From positions 1-17,811 of the forward strand of contig JBBDSW010000182.1 in assembly GCA_040904745.1 (NCBI GenBank): a stretch of 17,811 nt of DNA, written 5' to 3'. A model generated the notes under the pieces. It was not told the origin of the DNA. It searched no databases and saw only the letters and a list, made by a program, of their open reading frames with translations. The position numbers and the translations under genes are program-made. The DNA comes from T1Sed10-7 sp040904745 (GTDB lineage: Bacteria > Actinomycetota > Nitriliruptoria > Nitriliruptorales > Nitriliruptoraceae). This document shows, piece by piece, positions 1 through 8,686 of the stretch (position 1 is the first letter of the stretch; each line of letters starts with the position of its first letter).

Positions 1-893
<893 letters not shown>

Positions 894-937
894 TCTCGGT
901 CCTGGGGTCGCGGCGGGACAACGCTAGCGACCGCGGC

Positions 938-1714
938 TCACCGAACGTTGCGCTCCCACACCAGCCGCAGGCCCTTCAGGGTGAGCGAGGGGTCATGGTG
1001 GTCGATCGTGCCGCAACGGTGCAGCACGAGCTCCGCCTGCCCCCCGGTGGCCACGGTCGTCACCCCCTGACCGAGCTCCAGGCTGATGCGACTCACCAGG
1101 CCATCGACCAGACCGGCCGCACCGTTGATGATCCCGGACTGCAGGGCCGTGGTCGTCGAGCGCCCGATCGGTGACCGCGGCGCGACCGGCTCGACGGTGG
1201 GGAGCCGTGCCGCGGAGGCCACCAGCGCATCGGCCGCGGTCATGACCCCGGGCGCGATCGCGCCGCCGACGAAGACCCCCTGATCATCGACCGCGTCGAA
1301 GCTGATCGCGGTGCCGAAGTCCACCACGATCGCCGGGCCGCCGTAGAGGGCGCCGACGGCCACGGCGTTGGCGATCCGGTCCGCCCCCAGATCCTGTGGG
1401 TGATCGTGGCGGATGGCGACGCCGGTGCGTACCCCCGGCCCGATCACCACCGGCTCCCCGTCCCCCGGCAGTTCGCGGACGAAGAGGGTCCGAAGCGTCT
1501 CGGTCACGATCGGCACGACGGAGCCGATGGCGACGCCGGTGACGTCACCGGAGAGGTCGAGGCCGACCCGCCCCAACAGGCCCGCGACCAGCAGCGAATG
1601 TTCGTCGACGGTCCGATGGGCAGCGGTCGACACGGTCCACCGATGGCGCAGCTCGTCCCCGTCGAACAGACCCAGCACGGTCGTCGAGTTCCCGACATCC
1701 AGCGTCAGCAGCAC
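938..1714 (-). CDS. coaX: Type III pantothenate kinase
   Basis: Phosphorylates pantothenate, the first step of coenzyme A synthesis, in the cytoplasm. The 258-residue length fits the family. Visible motifs are the N-terminal phosphate-binding LTLDVGNSTTVLG, the central GADRIANAVA, the VDFGTAISFD acidic site and GGAIAPG, the standard ASKHA-fold signature of CoaX rather than CoaA. The frame is open upstream to an ATG at 1765, but I chose GTG at 1714 because GGAGG (1721-1725) lies exactly 6 nt ahead and the protein then begins at the conserved beta strand. It follows panC after 84 nt, which contain a 7-bp hairpin, and precedes lysS. Mycobacteria carry panD between panC and coaX; it is absent here. 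Confidence 0.96.
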   Translation of the reverse strand: MLLTLDVGNSTTVLGLFDGDELRHRWTVSTAAHRTVDEHSLLVAGLLGRVGLDLSGDVTGVAIGSVVPIVTETLRTLFVRELPGDGEPVVIGPGVRTGVAIRHDHPQDLGADRIANAVAVGALYGGPAIVVDFGTAISFDAVDDQGVFVGGAIAPGVMTAADALVASAARLPTVEPVAPRSPIGRSTTTALQSGIINGAAGLVDGLVSRISLELGQGVTTVATGGQAELVLHRCGTIDHHDPSLTLKGLRLVWERNVR

Positions 1715-1739
1715 CTCGGGCCTCCGGTTCCTCGAGCGG

Positions 1740-1755
1740 GGCTGGCCCGCCAGCC
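1740..1755 (-). other. Hairpin in the panC-coaX gap
   Basis: A 7-bp inverted repeat, GGCTGGC and GCCAGCC separated by 2 nt, lies between the panC stop and the coaX ribosome-binding site. As RNA it would fold as a 6-bp stem with a tetraloop. No T-tract follows, so it is more likely a leader or processing structure than a full terminator. It could also be chance in GC-rich sequence. Confidence 0.3.
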
Positions 1756-1798
1756 TGCACGGCACGGGGGACGGTACTGGCCGACACCCTCGCTCGGG

Positions 1799-2710
1799 CT
1801 AGTCGGTGGCGGTGAGCAACCGGTCCTCATCGTCCTCGTCGCCCACCTCGACGTTGTCGATCAGCCGGACGTGACCCACGTGGGCGGCGACCGCGACCAC
1901 CAGCCGCCCGCTGCCCTCCACGGTGCCGGTGGTGGGTCGCATCGACTCCGGATCCACGACGTCGAGGTAGTCCAGGGTGACCCCGCTGCCCTCCAGGACG
2001 GCTGCCGCCGCCGAGGAGAGCTCGCCGGCGGAGACCGCCCGGCCCCCAGCGCGGGCGTCGCGAGCGCTGAGCACGGCGGCACGCAGCGCCTGCGACAGGG
2101 CGCGGGCCCGCGACCGCTCGGTCGGAGAGAGCCGCGCGTTGCGACTGGAGAGCGCGAGCCCGTCGCCCTCCCGCACGGTCGGTCCAGCGAGGATCGTGAC
2201 GGGGAGGTCCAGGTCGGCGACGAGCCGGCGGATGATCTGGAGCTGCTGGCGGTCCTTCCGGCCGAAGACGGCCACGTCGGGAGCGACGATGTTGAGCAGC
2301 TTGGTGACCACGAGTCCCACGCCGTCGAAGTGACCCGGCCTCCTCGCCCCGCACAGGTGATCGGTGAGCCCGGAGACGGTGACGCTCGTGACCGGTGGCC
2401 GCGGGTACATCTGAGTGGCCGACGGTGCGAACACCAGGTCCGGGGTGGCCCCACCGAGCGCGGCCAGGGCCCCCTCGTCCGCGGCCAGGTCCCGCGGGTA
2501 GGCGGCGAGGTCGTCGGCGCGGTCGAACTGGGTGGGGTTGACGAAGATCGACACCACCACCTGGTCGGCGTGTTCTGCGGCCAGGCGCACCAGCGAGAGG
2601 TGGCCCCCGTGGAGCGCCCCCATGGTCGGGACGAAACCGATCGTGGCACCGCGGGCACGCCGGGCTGCGACACGGTCTCGGATCTCGGCGATCGTCGTCA
2701 CGCGTTCCAT
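1799..2710 (-). CDS. panC: Pantoate--beta-alanine ligase (pantothenate synthetase)
   Basis: Condenses pantoate with beta-alanine using ATP to make pantothenate. The 303 residues show the full nucleotidyltransferase fold: GFVPTMGALHGGHLSL (25-40) with the HIGH-like HGGH at 34-37, FVNPTQF, YPRDL, CGARRPGHFDGV, GRKDRQQLQII, and GLALSSRNARLS in the KMSKS-like position. All match bacterial PanC. The start is ATG at 2710, one nucleotide after the TGA of the upstream DUF2520 gene, so the two are probably translationally coupled. The upstream neighbour may supply pantoate, and coaX downstream uses the product, so three consecutive genes may cover one pathway. No panB or panD is present in the window. 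Confidence 0.97.
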   Translation of the reverse strand: MERVTTIAEIRDRVAARRARGATIGFVPTMGALHGGHLSLVRLAAEHADQVVVSIFVNPTQFDRADDLAAYPRDLAADEGALAALGGATPDLVFAPSATQMYPRPPVTSVTVSGLTDHLCGARRPGHFDGVGLVVTKLLNIVAPDVAVFGRKDRQQLQIIRRLVADLDLPVTILAGPTVREGDGLALSSRNARLSPTERSRARALSQALRAAVLSARDARAGGRAVSAGELSSAAAAVLEGSGVTLDYLDVVDPESMRPTTGTVEGSGRLVVAVAAHVGHVRLIDNVEVGDEDDEDRLLTATD

Positions 2711-2711
2711 G

Positions 2712-3581
2712 TCACCGCTCCCCGTCCGTGTCGAGCAGGAGCGCTTCGATCTCGGCGGCCACGGCCGGATCGAGGGCCGGCTTCAGCGGCTCCAGGGTGG
2801 CGAGCCCGAGATGCCGGTAGGCGGCGCGGAGCTCCGGCAGATCTCCGGCCAGCCGCTCGAGGTGGGCTCGCACCGTGCCGACATCCCCCCGGGCGATGGG
2901 GCCGGTCAGGGCCGCCGCCCCGTCCCGGGCGGTGTTGTCGACGCTGGCGTGCGCCAGTGGTCCGAGGAACGCCGCCGGGTCGTCCACGTGCGCGGCGAGC
3001 AGCAGCCGCCGGGCGGTGGCGACCGCGGCACCCACGGCGTTGGAGGCCAGGGTGAGCGCCGCGTGGTAGGTCGTGCGGGCGTCGTCGCCCACCTCGTGTG
3101 CGTCGCCGCCGAGTCCCTCCACGAACGCCCGCGCCCAGTCGAGGTCCGCGGGTGCGGCCGTCACCGCCCACGGGACCCCGACCAACAGGTCCGGATCGGT
3201 GCTTCCCGCGGGCACCGTCATCGCGGGGTGGCAGGCGGCGATACGCGCGCCGGCCAGCGCGGCTCGTCCGAGCTCCGCCAGCCCCCGCGATCCGGCGACG
3301 TGGAGCACCTGGTGCCTCTCGCCCAGGGCATCGGCGCGGACGAGTTCGTCGACGACGCCCGCGATCGCGTCGTCGGGGACCGTCACGAGCACCTGGTCGG
3401 CCTCGGCGACCGCCGTCGCCAGGTCGTCGTGGGGCCGCGCCCCGGCCACCAGGGACGTGAGCGCCTCGCGTGCCTGCTCGGCGCCGCCAGCCACCGCGAC
3501 CACCCGCGATCCCGTACGCGTGCAGGCCACGGCCAGGAGCGTGCCGAGCCGCCCCGGTCCGATGATCGCGACCCGGCTCAC
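2712..3581 (-). CDS. Rossmann-like / DUF2520 protein, possible ketopantoate reductase
   Basis: The 289-residue protein starts with a dinucleotide-binding Rossmann motif, RVAIIGPGRLGTLLA (GxGxxG-type, residues 3-17), followed by VLVTVPDDAI and HVAGSRGL, and ends with an all-helical dimerisation-type domain (YHAALTLASNAVGAAV). This is the Rossmann-like plus DUF2520 arrangement, a relative of NADP-dependent 6-phosphogluconate and ketopantoate reductases. I recall that the alternative ketopantoate reductase PanG belongs to this group; position directly upstream of panC supports reduction of ketopantoate to pantoate, but that is inference. The start is GTG at 3581, sharing a 4-nt GTGA overlap with folK and preceded by a GGAGGAGG-type site. 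The product is probably cytoplasmic. Confidence 0.88.
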   Translation of the reverse strand: MSRVAIIGPGRLGTLLAVACTRTGSRVVAVAGGAEQAREALTSLVAGARPHDDLATAVAEADQVLVTVPDDAIAGVVDELVRADALGERHQVLHVAGSRGLAELGRAALAGARIAACHPAMTVPAGSTDPDLLVGVPWAVTAAPADLDWARAFVEGLGGDAHEVGDDARTTYHAALTLASNAVGAAVATARRLLLAAHVDDPAAFLGPLAHASVDNTARDGAAALTGPIARGDVGTVRAHLERLAGDLPELRAAYRHLGLATLEPLKPALDPAVAAEIEALLLDTDGER

Positions 3582-4189
3582 GCCCCTCCTCCCCGGTCGT
3601 CACCGGGCCGGTGGAAGCTCGGTGGTGGCCCGGCCGGGCCCTCGGGGCGTCTGAGCCGCGGCGACGGGACGTCGTCGAGACGCACCACCAGCTCGATCCC
3701 CTCGATCGGTGCCAGTGCGGACAGCAGCGAGGTGAAGCGCCGACCGTCCGGCAACGTCCCTCCCGGGGCCACCTCGAGCAACGGGACGAGGACGAACGCC
3801 CGCTCGTGCAGCCGGGGATGGGGCAGGGTCAGCCGCTCGGTCTCGCACTCCCGCTCGCCCACCAGGAGCAGGTCGATGTCGAGCGGCCGCGGCCCCCAGC
3901 GGACCTCCCGCGAACGGTCGCGTCCGAACGCCGCCTCGAGCAGCATCGTCTCGTCCAGCAGGACGTGCGGATCGAGCGTGGTCCGTCCACGGACGACCAG
4001 GTTGTAGAACGGCTCCTGGGAGACCGCGCGCGGGTCGTCCGGCGGCGGCCACGGCGGGGTCTCGTAGACCCCGGAGACGTCCTCGACGGCGAACCCCTCG
4101 ACGTCGTCCAGGGCGTAGACCGCCGCCGTCAACGTCTCCAAGGCGTCGCCGACGTTGGCGCCGAGCCCCAGGTGGACGAGCTCGCTCAC
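3578..4189 (-). CDS. folK: 2-amino-4-hydroxy-6-hydroxymethyldihydropteridine pyrophosphokinase
   Basis: Transfers pyrophosphate from ATP to hydroxymethyl-dihydropterin, giving the substrate for FolP. Motifs: VHLGLGANVGDALETL at the N-terminus, SGVYETPPW, FYNLVVRG, and RWGPRPLDIDLLL (97-109), whose D104 and D106 match the two magnesium-binding aspartates of E. coli HPPK; then TLPHPRLHERAFVLVPL. At 203 residues it is about 40 longer than the usual 160: the tail after EGIELVVRLDD is rich in Pro, Gly and Arg and looks disordered. The start is GTG at 4189, overlapping the folB stop by 4 nt (GTGA); the folK stop overlaps the next gene in the same way. Confidence 0.96.
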   Translation of the reverse strand: MSELVHLGLGANVGDALETLTAAVYALDDVEGFAVEDVSGVYETPPWPPPDDPRAVSQEPFYNLVVRGRTTLDPHVLLDETMLLEAAFGRDRSREVRWGPRPLDIDLLLVGERECETERLTLPHPRLHERAFVLVPLLEVAPGGTLPDGRRFTSLLSALAPIEGIELVVRLDDVPSPRLRRPEGPAGPPPSFHRPGDDRGGGA

Positions 4190-4545
4190 GCCCGGCTCCG
4201 ACGGATCGTGACCGCCACCTCACGCGCGAGCACGGGCAGCGGTGCCATCGGCTTGTGGAGGGTGACCTGCACCTCGGCGACCCGGTGGTCCTCGAGGCAC
4301 CGGGTGGCGACCCGTTCGGCCACGGTCTCGATCAGCTGCGCCGGCTCGCCGCTCACGACCGTCGCGATGTCCGCCGACAGGCGGCCGTAATCGACCGTGT
4401 CGGCGAGGTCGTCGCTGGCCGCCGCGGCCACCAGGTCGACGGCCAGGACGACGTCGACGACGAACCGCTGCCCGAGCTCGCGCTCGTGCGGGAGGACCCC
4501 ATGGTGGGCGAACACCTCCAGGCCGGTGATGGTGATCTGGTCCAA
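4186..4545 (-). CDS. folB: Dihydroneopterin aldolase
   Basis: Cleaves dihydroneopterin to 6-hydroxymethyl-dihydropterin and glycolaldehyde. The 119-residue length is normal. The sequence shows ITITGLEVFAHHGVLPHE, the T-fold start with the substrate-binding region, then GQRFVVDVVL, DTVDYGRL, LIETVAERVA (the conserved glutamate-containing helix) and VTLHKPMAPL with the catalytic lysine region. The start is TTG at 4545, giving MDQITITG; no ATG or GTG fits the family N-terminus, and a GAGAGGG site overlapping the folP stop lies 7-8 nt upstream. It lies 12 nt after folP and overlaps folK by 4 nt. The TTG start probably lowers its translation relative to neighbours. Confidence 0.95.
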   Translation of the reverse strand: MDQITITGLEVFAHHGVLPHERELGQRFVVDVVLAVDLVAAAASDDLADTVDYGRLSADIATVVSGEPAQLIETVAERVATRCLEDHRVAEVQVTLHKPMAPLPVLAREVAVTIRRSRA

Positions 4546-4557
4546 GGCGAGGCCCTC

Positions 4558-5673
4558 TCAGGCGGAGGTGATGGCGTGGGCGACCGCGACGGTACGCACC
4601 GTCTCCGCCACGTCGTGCACCCGGAGCAGGCGGACCCCGGCCTGGACGGCGAGGGCGGCGACCGCCAAGGAGCCTTCGAGCCTCTCGCCCGGGTCCGCGG
4701 TCCCGGTGAGCGTGCCGAGGAAGCTCTTGCGTGACGCGCCGACGAGCAGCGGTCGGCCGAGCGCGGTGAAACTCTCGAGCGCGCCGAGCAGTGCCAGGTT
4801 GTGCTCGAGGCGTTTGCCGAACCCGATGCCCGGGTCGAGGACGACCCGCTCGGGTGCGATCCCGCGCGCCGCCAGCCGGTCCACCCCGCTCTCCAGTGCG
4901 TGATGGACCTCACCGACGACGTCGAGGTAGTGGGGATCGTCCTGCATCGTGCGCGGGGTCCCCTGCATGTGCATCAGCACGTAGGGGACCTCGAGCCCGG
5001 CGACCACGTCGAGCAGCCCGGGGTCCAGCGAGCCGGCCGAGACGTCGTTGATCACCGCCGCGCCGGCGTCCACCGCGGCCCGGGCGACGCCCGCCTTGGT
5101 GGTGTCGATCGAGACCATGATCCCGGCCGCCGCCAGCTCGCGGACCACGGGGAGGACCCGCGCGAGCTCGGTCTCCTCGTCGACCGCCAGCGCCCCGGGC
5201 CGCGTGGACTCCCCGCCGACGTCGATCAGGTCCGCACCGGCCTCGACGAGCCGTTCGGCCGCGGCCACCGCAGGACCCGGGTGGGCCACCTCGTCGTAGA
5301 CCAACCCACCGTCGGAGAACGAGTCCGGGGTGACGTTGCAGATCCCCATCACCACCGGGCGACTGGCGGTCGGTAGCACCCCGGCCGGGGTCACGAGGTC
5401 GGGCGGGGGTCGCCGCCAGGACGCGAGCCGCTCCTCCAACCGCGCCGCCAGAGCCGGCGAGGCCGCGCGACCGGCCCGCTGCAGCGTCGCGAGGGGGGCG
5501 GAGACCTCGAGGTGGTCGTCGTGCGTCACCACAGGCGTTCCGGCCCCCAGCTCCGCGGCGAAGGCCCGGCGGAGCTCGGCCGAGGCCCAGACCCACAGGT
5601 CCAGGTGCCCATCGAGGGCGGCCCGAGAGGACGCGTCCACCCGGAGCGCGACCTGCTCACCCGCGTTGCCCAC
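4558..5673 (-). CDS. folP: Dihydropteroate synthase with N-terminal extension
   Basis: Joins hydroxymethyl-dihydropterin pyrophosphate to p-aminobenzoate, the sulfonamide target. The TIM barrel occupies about residues 106-371: VMGICNVTPDSFSDGG (108-123), DVGGESTRPG (151-160), the SIDTTK strand, IND at 208, VLMHMQG, DPGIGFGK (280-287), GASRKSF (312-318) and RVHDV (351-355). All pterin- and pABA-loop motifs are intact. At 371 residues it is about 90-105 longer than usual (Mycobacterium FolP1 is about 280). The extra N-terminal part (WVWASAELRRAFAAELGAG, then LATLQRAGRAASPALAARL) matches nothing I recognise. The GTG start at 5673 has a near-perfect GGGAGG (5679-5684) 5 nt ahead, so the extension is likely translated. 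Confidence 0.96.
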   Translation of the reverse strand: MGNAGEQVALRVDASSRAALDGHLDLWVWASAELRRAFAAELGAGTPVVTHDDHLEVSAPLATLQRAGRAASPALAARLEERLASWRRPPPDLVTPAGVLPTASRPVVMGICNVTPDSFSDGGLVYDEVAHPGPAVAAAERLVEAGADLIDVGGESTRPGALAVDEETELARVLPVVRELAAAGIMVSIDTTKAGVARAAVDAGAAVINDVSAGSLDPGLLDVVAGLEVPYVLMHMQGTPRTMQDDPHYLDVVGEVHHALESGVDRLAARGIAPERVVLDPGIGFGKRLEHNLALLGALESFTALGRPLLVGASRKSFLGTLTGTADPGERLEGSLAVAALAVQAGVRLLRVHDVAETVRTVAVAHAITSA

Positions 5674-5678
5674 GCCGA

Positions 5679-5684
5679 CCTCCC
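5679..5684 (-). promoter_or_regulatory. Shine-Dalgarno site fixing the folP start
   Basis: GGGAGG on the minus strand, 5 nt ahead of GTG at 5673. It is the best ribosome-binding site in the region and supports the long form of FolP over a shorter internal start near the barrel. Confidence 0.8.
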
Positions 5685-5739
5685 TGTGCGCCGTTCACGC
5701 AGCATGCCACGGACCTGCGGGCGCGCGGACGGTGGCGGC

Positions 5740-6447
5740 TCAGCGCCTCAGCAGGGTCATGGCCTCGGCGCGGGTCTTCGGGTCGTCACGGAACTTGCCC
5801 CGCACCGTCGAGGTGACCGTCGTCGCGCCCTGCTTGCGGATACCGCGCATCTCCATGCAGAGGTGGCGGGCTTCCACGACCACCATCACGCCGCGGGGCT
5901 CGAGCGTGCGCTCGAGCGCGTCGGCGATCATGGCGGTCATGCGCTCCTGCAGACCGGGACGCTTCGCACAGACGTCCACCAACCGGGCCAGCTTGGACAG
6001 CCCGGTGACCTGCCCGCTGTCGTTGGGCAGGTAGGCGACGTGGGCATGTCCGGTGAAGGGGACGAGGTGGTGTTCACACATCGAGTGGAACTCGATGTCG
6101 CGCATCATCACGATCTCGTCGTAGGCCTCGTCGAAGCTGACCGAGAGGACCTCGGCCGGATCGATCAAGAGGCCGGCGAAGATCTCGTCGTACTCCCGGG
6201 CGACCCGGGCCGGCGTGTCGACGATCCCCGGTCGGTCCGGGTCCTCGCCGATCGCCTCGAGGAGCATCCGCACCGCCCGCTCGATCTTGTCGTGGTCGAA
6301 CGATCGGGACGGCTCGATCCCCGTGATGTGCCGGATCCGCCGGGCGGCCTCCTCGGTCCCGAGTCCTCGGAGCTCCTCGTCGACCGCGTCCGCGTCAGCA
6401 TGGGCATCGACCCCCTCAGGGGTCTGTGGGAGCGGGTGCACGTGCAC
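5740..6447 (-). CDS. folE: GTP cyclohydrolase I
   Basis: Converts GTP to dihydroneopterin triphosphate, the entry step of folate synthesis. The 235-residue protein has a variable acidic N-terminus (1-50), then the catalytic T-fold domain: GEDPDRPGIVDTPARVA (67-83), FHSMCEHHLVPFTGHAHV (120-137), GLSKLARLVD (149-158) and VEARHLCMEMRGIRK (191-205). C124, H127 and C197 correspond to the zinc ligands C110, H113 and C181 of E. coli FolE, so this is the zinc-dependent IA type. The start is GTG at 6447 with GAGGAGG 5 nt upstream; a second in-frame GTG two codons later is less well spaced. It follows ftsH by 60 nt containing a perfect palindrome and precedes folP by 66 nt. Confidence 0.97.
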   Translation of the reverse strand: MHVHPLPQTPEGVDAHADADAVDEELRGLGTEEAARRIRHITGIEPSRSFDHDKIERAVRMLLEAIGEDPDRPGIVDTPARVAREYDEIFAGLLIDPAEVLSVSFDEAYDEIVMMRDIEFHSMCEHHLVPFTGHAHVAYLPNDSGQVTGLSKLARLVDVCAKRPGLQERMTAMIADALERTLEPRGVMVVVEARHLCMEMRGIRKQGATTVTSTVRGKFRDDPKTRAEAMTLLRR

Positions 6448-6478
6448 GTGAGCCTCCTCGGTCGCTGACCGGCCGGCG

Positions 6479-6502
6479 GCGGCGCGGCGGCCGCCGCGCC
6501 GC
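6479..6502. repeat. 24-nt perfect palindrome between ftsH and folE
   Basis: Two 12-nt arms, GCGGCGCGGCGG and its exact reverse complement, meet with no spacer, 5 nt after the ftsH stop and upstream of the folE ribosome-binding site. As RNA it would form a stem of about 10 bp with a tetraloop on either strand. No T-run follows, so it is a hairpin terminator without a U-tail, an attenuator or an mRNA-processing site. The symmetric repeat itself is certain; its function is inferred. Confidence 0.65.
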
Positions 6503-6507
6503 TCTGT

Positions 6508-8526
6508 TCAGCCCTGCTTCGAGGCTGAGGGACCGGTGGACGAGTCCTCGCTCGGGTAACCCCGTTCACCGCCGTGGCCATTCCCACGGCCCCCGTCCCC
6601 CACCGGGCTACGCCTGAGCCGTTCGATGACCTCCGCGGGATCGTCGGCGCCCGGGATCGTCAGCGCACGGCTCGGCCGATGGTGGACCGGCTCGAAGACC
6701 TCGGCCAGCAGATCGCCGGCGACCGTCTCCACCTCGAGGAGCTTGGTCGCGAGGTTCTCGAGCACGTGGGCGTTCTCGACCAGGATCTCCAGCGCCTCGT
6801 CGTGCGCTTCGTCGAGCAGCGCACGGACCTCCTCGTCGATCTGCCGGGCGACCTCGCCGGAGTAGTCCGGCTGGTGTCCGAACTCCTTGCCGAGGAACGG
6901 CTGCGAGTCCTTCTGCCCGAGCGTGATCGGCCCGAGCAGCGCACTCATGCCGTACTGGGTGACCATCTCCCGCGCGGTGGCCGTGGCCTTGCGGATGTCG
7001 TCGCCGGCCCCGGTCGTGATATCGCCGACCTTGAGCTCCTCGGCGACGCGGCCACCCATCATCACGGCGAGCCGGTCGATCAGCTCGCTGCGGGAGATCA
7101 GGTACTTGTCCTCGGTCGGCAACTGCATCGTGAAACCGAGCGCCTGTCCACGCGGGATGATCGTGATCTTGTGGACCGGATCCGCGTTCGGCAGGGCGTG
7201 GCCGACGATCGCGTGACCGGACTCGTGGTAGGCGACGGTGCGCTTCTCGTCCTCGCTCATCAGACGGGTCTTGCGCTCCGGCCCGGCGATGACGCGTTCG
7301 ATCGACTCCTGGAGCTCGTCCATGCCGATCTCCTGCTTGCCACGGCGCGCGGCGAGCAGGGCCCCTTCGTTGACGAGGTTGGCGAGATCGGCGCCGGTGA
7401 AACCCGGGGTCGAGCGGGCGAGGACGGAGAGGTCGACGTCGTCGGCCAACGGCTTGCCCTTGGCGTGGACCTCGAGGATCGCCTCGCGTCCGATGAGGTC
7501 CGGGCGGTCGACCACGATCTGCCGGTCGAAACGCCCGGGACGCAAGAGCGCCGGGTCGAGGATGTCGGGACGGTTGGTCGCCGCGATCAGGATCACGGCG
7601 GTACGGACGTCGAAGCCGTCCATCTCGACCAGCAACTGGTTCAGGGTCTGCTCGCGCTCGTCGTGGCCACCACCCATCCCCGCACCACGGTGGCGTCCGA
7701 CGGCATCGATCTCGTCCATGAAGATGATCGCGGGCGCGTTGGCCTTGGCCTGCTCGAACAGGTCTCGGACACGGCTCGCACCCACCCCGACGAACATCTC
7801 GACGAAGTCGGACCCGGAGATCGAGAAGAAGGGCACGCCCGCCTCGCCGGCCACCGCCCGGGCCAGCAGGGTCTTCCCGGTCCCGGGAGGCCCGAACAGC
7901 AGCACGCCCTTGGGGATCTTGGCCCCCATCGCCTGGAACTTCTGCGGGTTCTCGAGGAAGTCCTTGATCTCGCGCAGTTCCTCGACGGCCGACTGCGCAC
8001 CGGCGACGTCGGAGAAGGTCACCTTCGGCGCGTCCTTGGAGACCATCTTGGCCTTGGACTTACCGAACTGCATGACCCGACCGCCCCCACCCTGCATGTT
8101 CTGCATCAGCAGGAAGAAGATCCCGAGGATCAGCACGAACGGGATGACGGTCGCCAGGATCTGGACCAGGGCACCGGTCTGCTCGGCATCGAACTCGACG
8201 TTGCCGATGCGCCCGGAGTTGATCCAGGAGCGCAACTGGTCGCCGTTGATCTCCGCGTTGTAGACCGTGCGGAAGGCCTGGCTCGAGCCGTCGGCGCGGC
8301 GTTCACCCTCGATGGCCTCGGAGCGGTTCCCGATCGTGGTGACCTCGAGATCCTGGCCCTCGAGCTCACCGCTCTCCACGGCCTCCTGGAACTGGCTCCA
8401 GGTCAGCTCCTCCGGTGCGGAGGCAGCCGACAACAGGCTCCACCCGAGCCACAGGGCCGCCGCGACCGCCAGGATCCACGGCAGTGGGCCGCGCAACAGG
8501 CGACTGGTCGGCTTCTCGTTCGCCAC
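6508..8526 (-). CDS. ftsH: ATP-dependent zinc metalloprotease FtsH
   Basis: Membrane-bound AAA+ protease that extracts and degrades misfolded membrane proteins and short-lived cytoplasmic proteins. All parts of the 672-residue product are visible: TM1 (about 14-34), an extracytoplasmic FtsH_ext domain (35-115), TM2 (118-142), a Gly-rich linker, the AAA domain with Walker A GPPGTGKT (212-219), Walker B IIFMDEIDAVG (267-277) and the second region of homology TNRPDILDPALLRPGRFD, then the peptidase with HESGH (434-438) and the third zinc ligand D510 in GAGDDIRKA. The last 45 residues are Gly/Ser-rich and probably disordered. The start is GTG at 8526 with AGAGG 7 nt upstream. It starts a new segment after a 160-nt gap from hpt. 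Confidence 0.98.
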   Translation of the reverse strand: MANEKPTSRLLRGPLPWILAVAAALWLGWSLLSAASAPEELTWSQFQEAVESGELEGQDLEVTTIGNRSEAIEGERRADGSSQAFRTVYNAEINGDQLRSWINSGRIGNVEFDAEQTGALVQILATVIPFVLILGIFFLLMQNMQGGGGRVMQFGKSKAKMVSKDAPKVTFSDVAGAQSAVEELREIKDFLENPQKFQAMGAKIPKGVLLFGPPGTGKTLLARAVAGEAGVPFFSISGSDFVEMFVGVGASRVRDLFEQAKANAPAIIFMDEIDAVGRHRGAGMGGGHDEREQTLNQLLVEMDGFDVRTAVILIAATNRPDILDPALLRPGRFDRQIVVDRPDLIGREAILEVHAKGKPLADDVDLSVLARSTPGFTGADLANLVNEGALLAARRGKQEIGMDELQESIERVIAGPERKTRLMSEDEKRTVAYHESGHAIVGHALPNADPVHKITIIPRGQALGFTMQLPTEDKYLISRSELIDRLAVMMGGRVAEELKVGDITTGAGDDIRKATATAREMVTQYGMSALLGPITLGQKDSQPFLGKEFGHQPDYSGEVARQIDEEVRALLDEAHDEALEILVENAHVLENLATKLLEVETVAGDLLAEVFEPVHHRPSRALTIPGADDPAEVIERLRRSPVGDGGRGNGHGGERGYPSEDSSTGPSASKQG

Positions 8527-8606
8527 AGGGGGACCTCTTCAGGGTGCGCTCGTGCGGACGCGGGAGCGCGCAGGGACGGGTCGTCGACGTCCGCGTGAAG
8601 TGTTCG

Positions 8607-8633
8607 ATGCTACCAGCGGGAGGGGTTGCCCAA
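8607..8633 (-). promoter_or_regulatory. Possible ftsH promoter
   Basis: On the minus strand, TAGCAT (8607-8612) fits an actinobacterial -10 box (TAnnnT), with TTGGGC (8628-8633) as a candidate -35 at a short 15-nt spacing. It lies about 80 nt upstream of the ftsH start, in the only sizeable gap of the minus-strand run. The rest of the gap (8527-8686) shows nothing else recognisable. The -35 match is poor. Confidence 0.35.
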
Positions 8634-8686
8634 GGCGGGGTTGAGCGTGGTCCGGACGGCGCCAGGCGGTCGCACAGCGGTCCGTG

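Noticed and set aside
6574..8598. A 674-codon plus-strand open frame opposite ftsH
   Set aside because: It is the antisense shadow of a complete, motif-rich ftsH; long open antisense frames are expected at this GC content.
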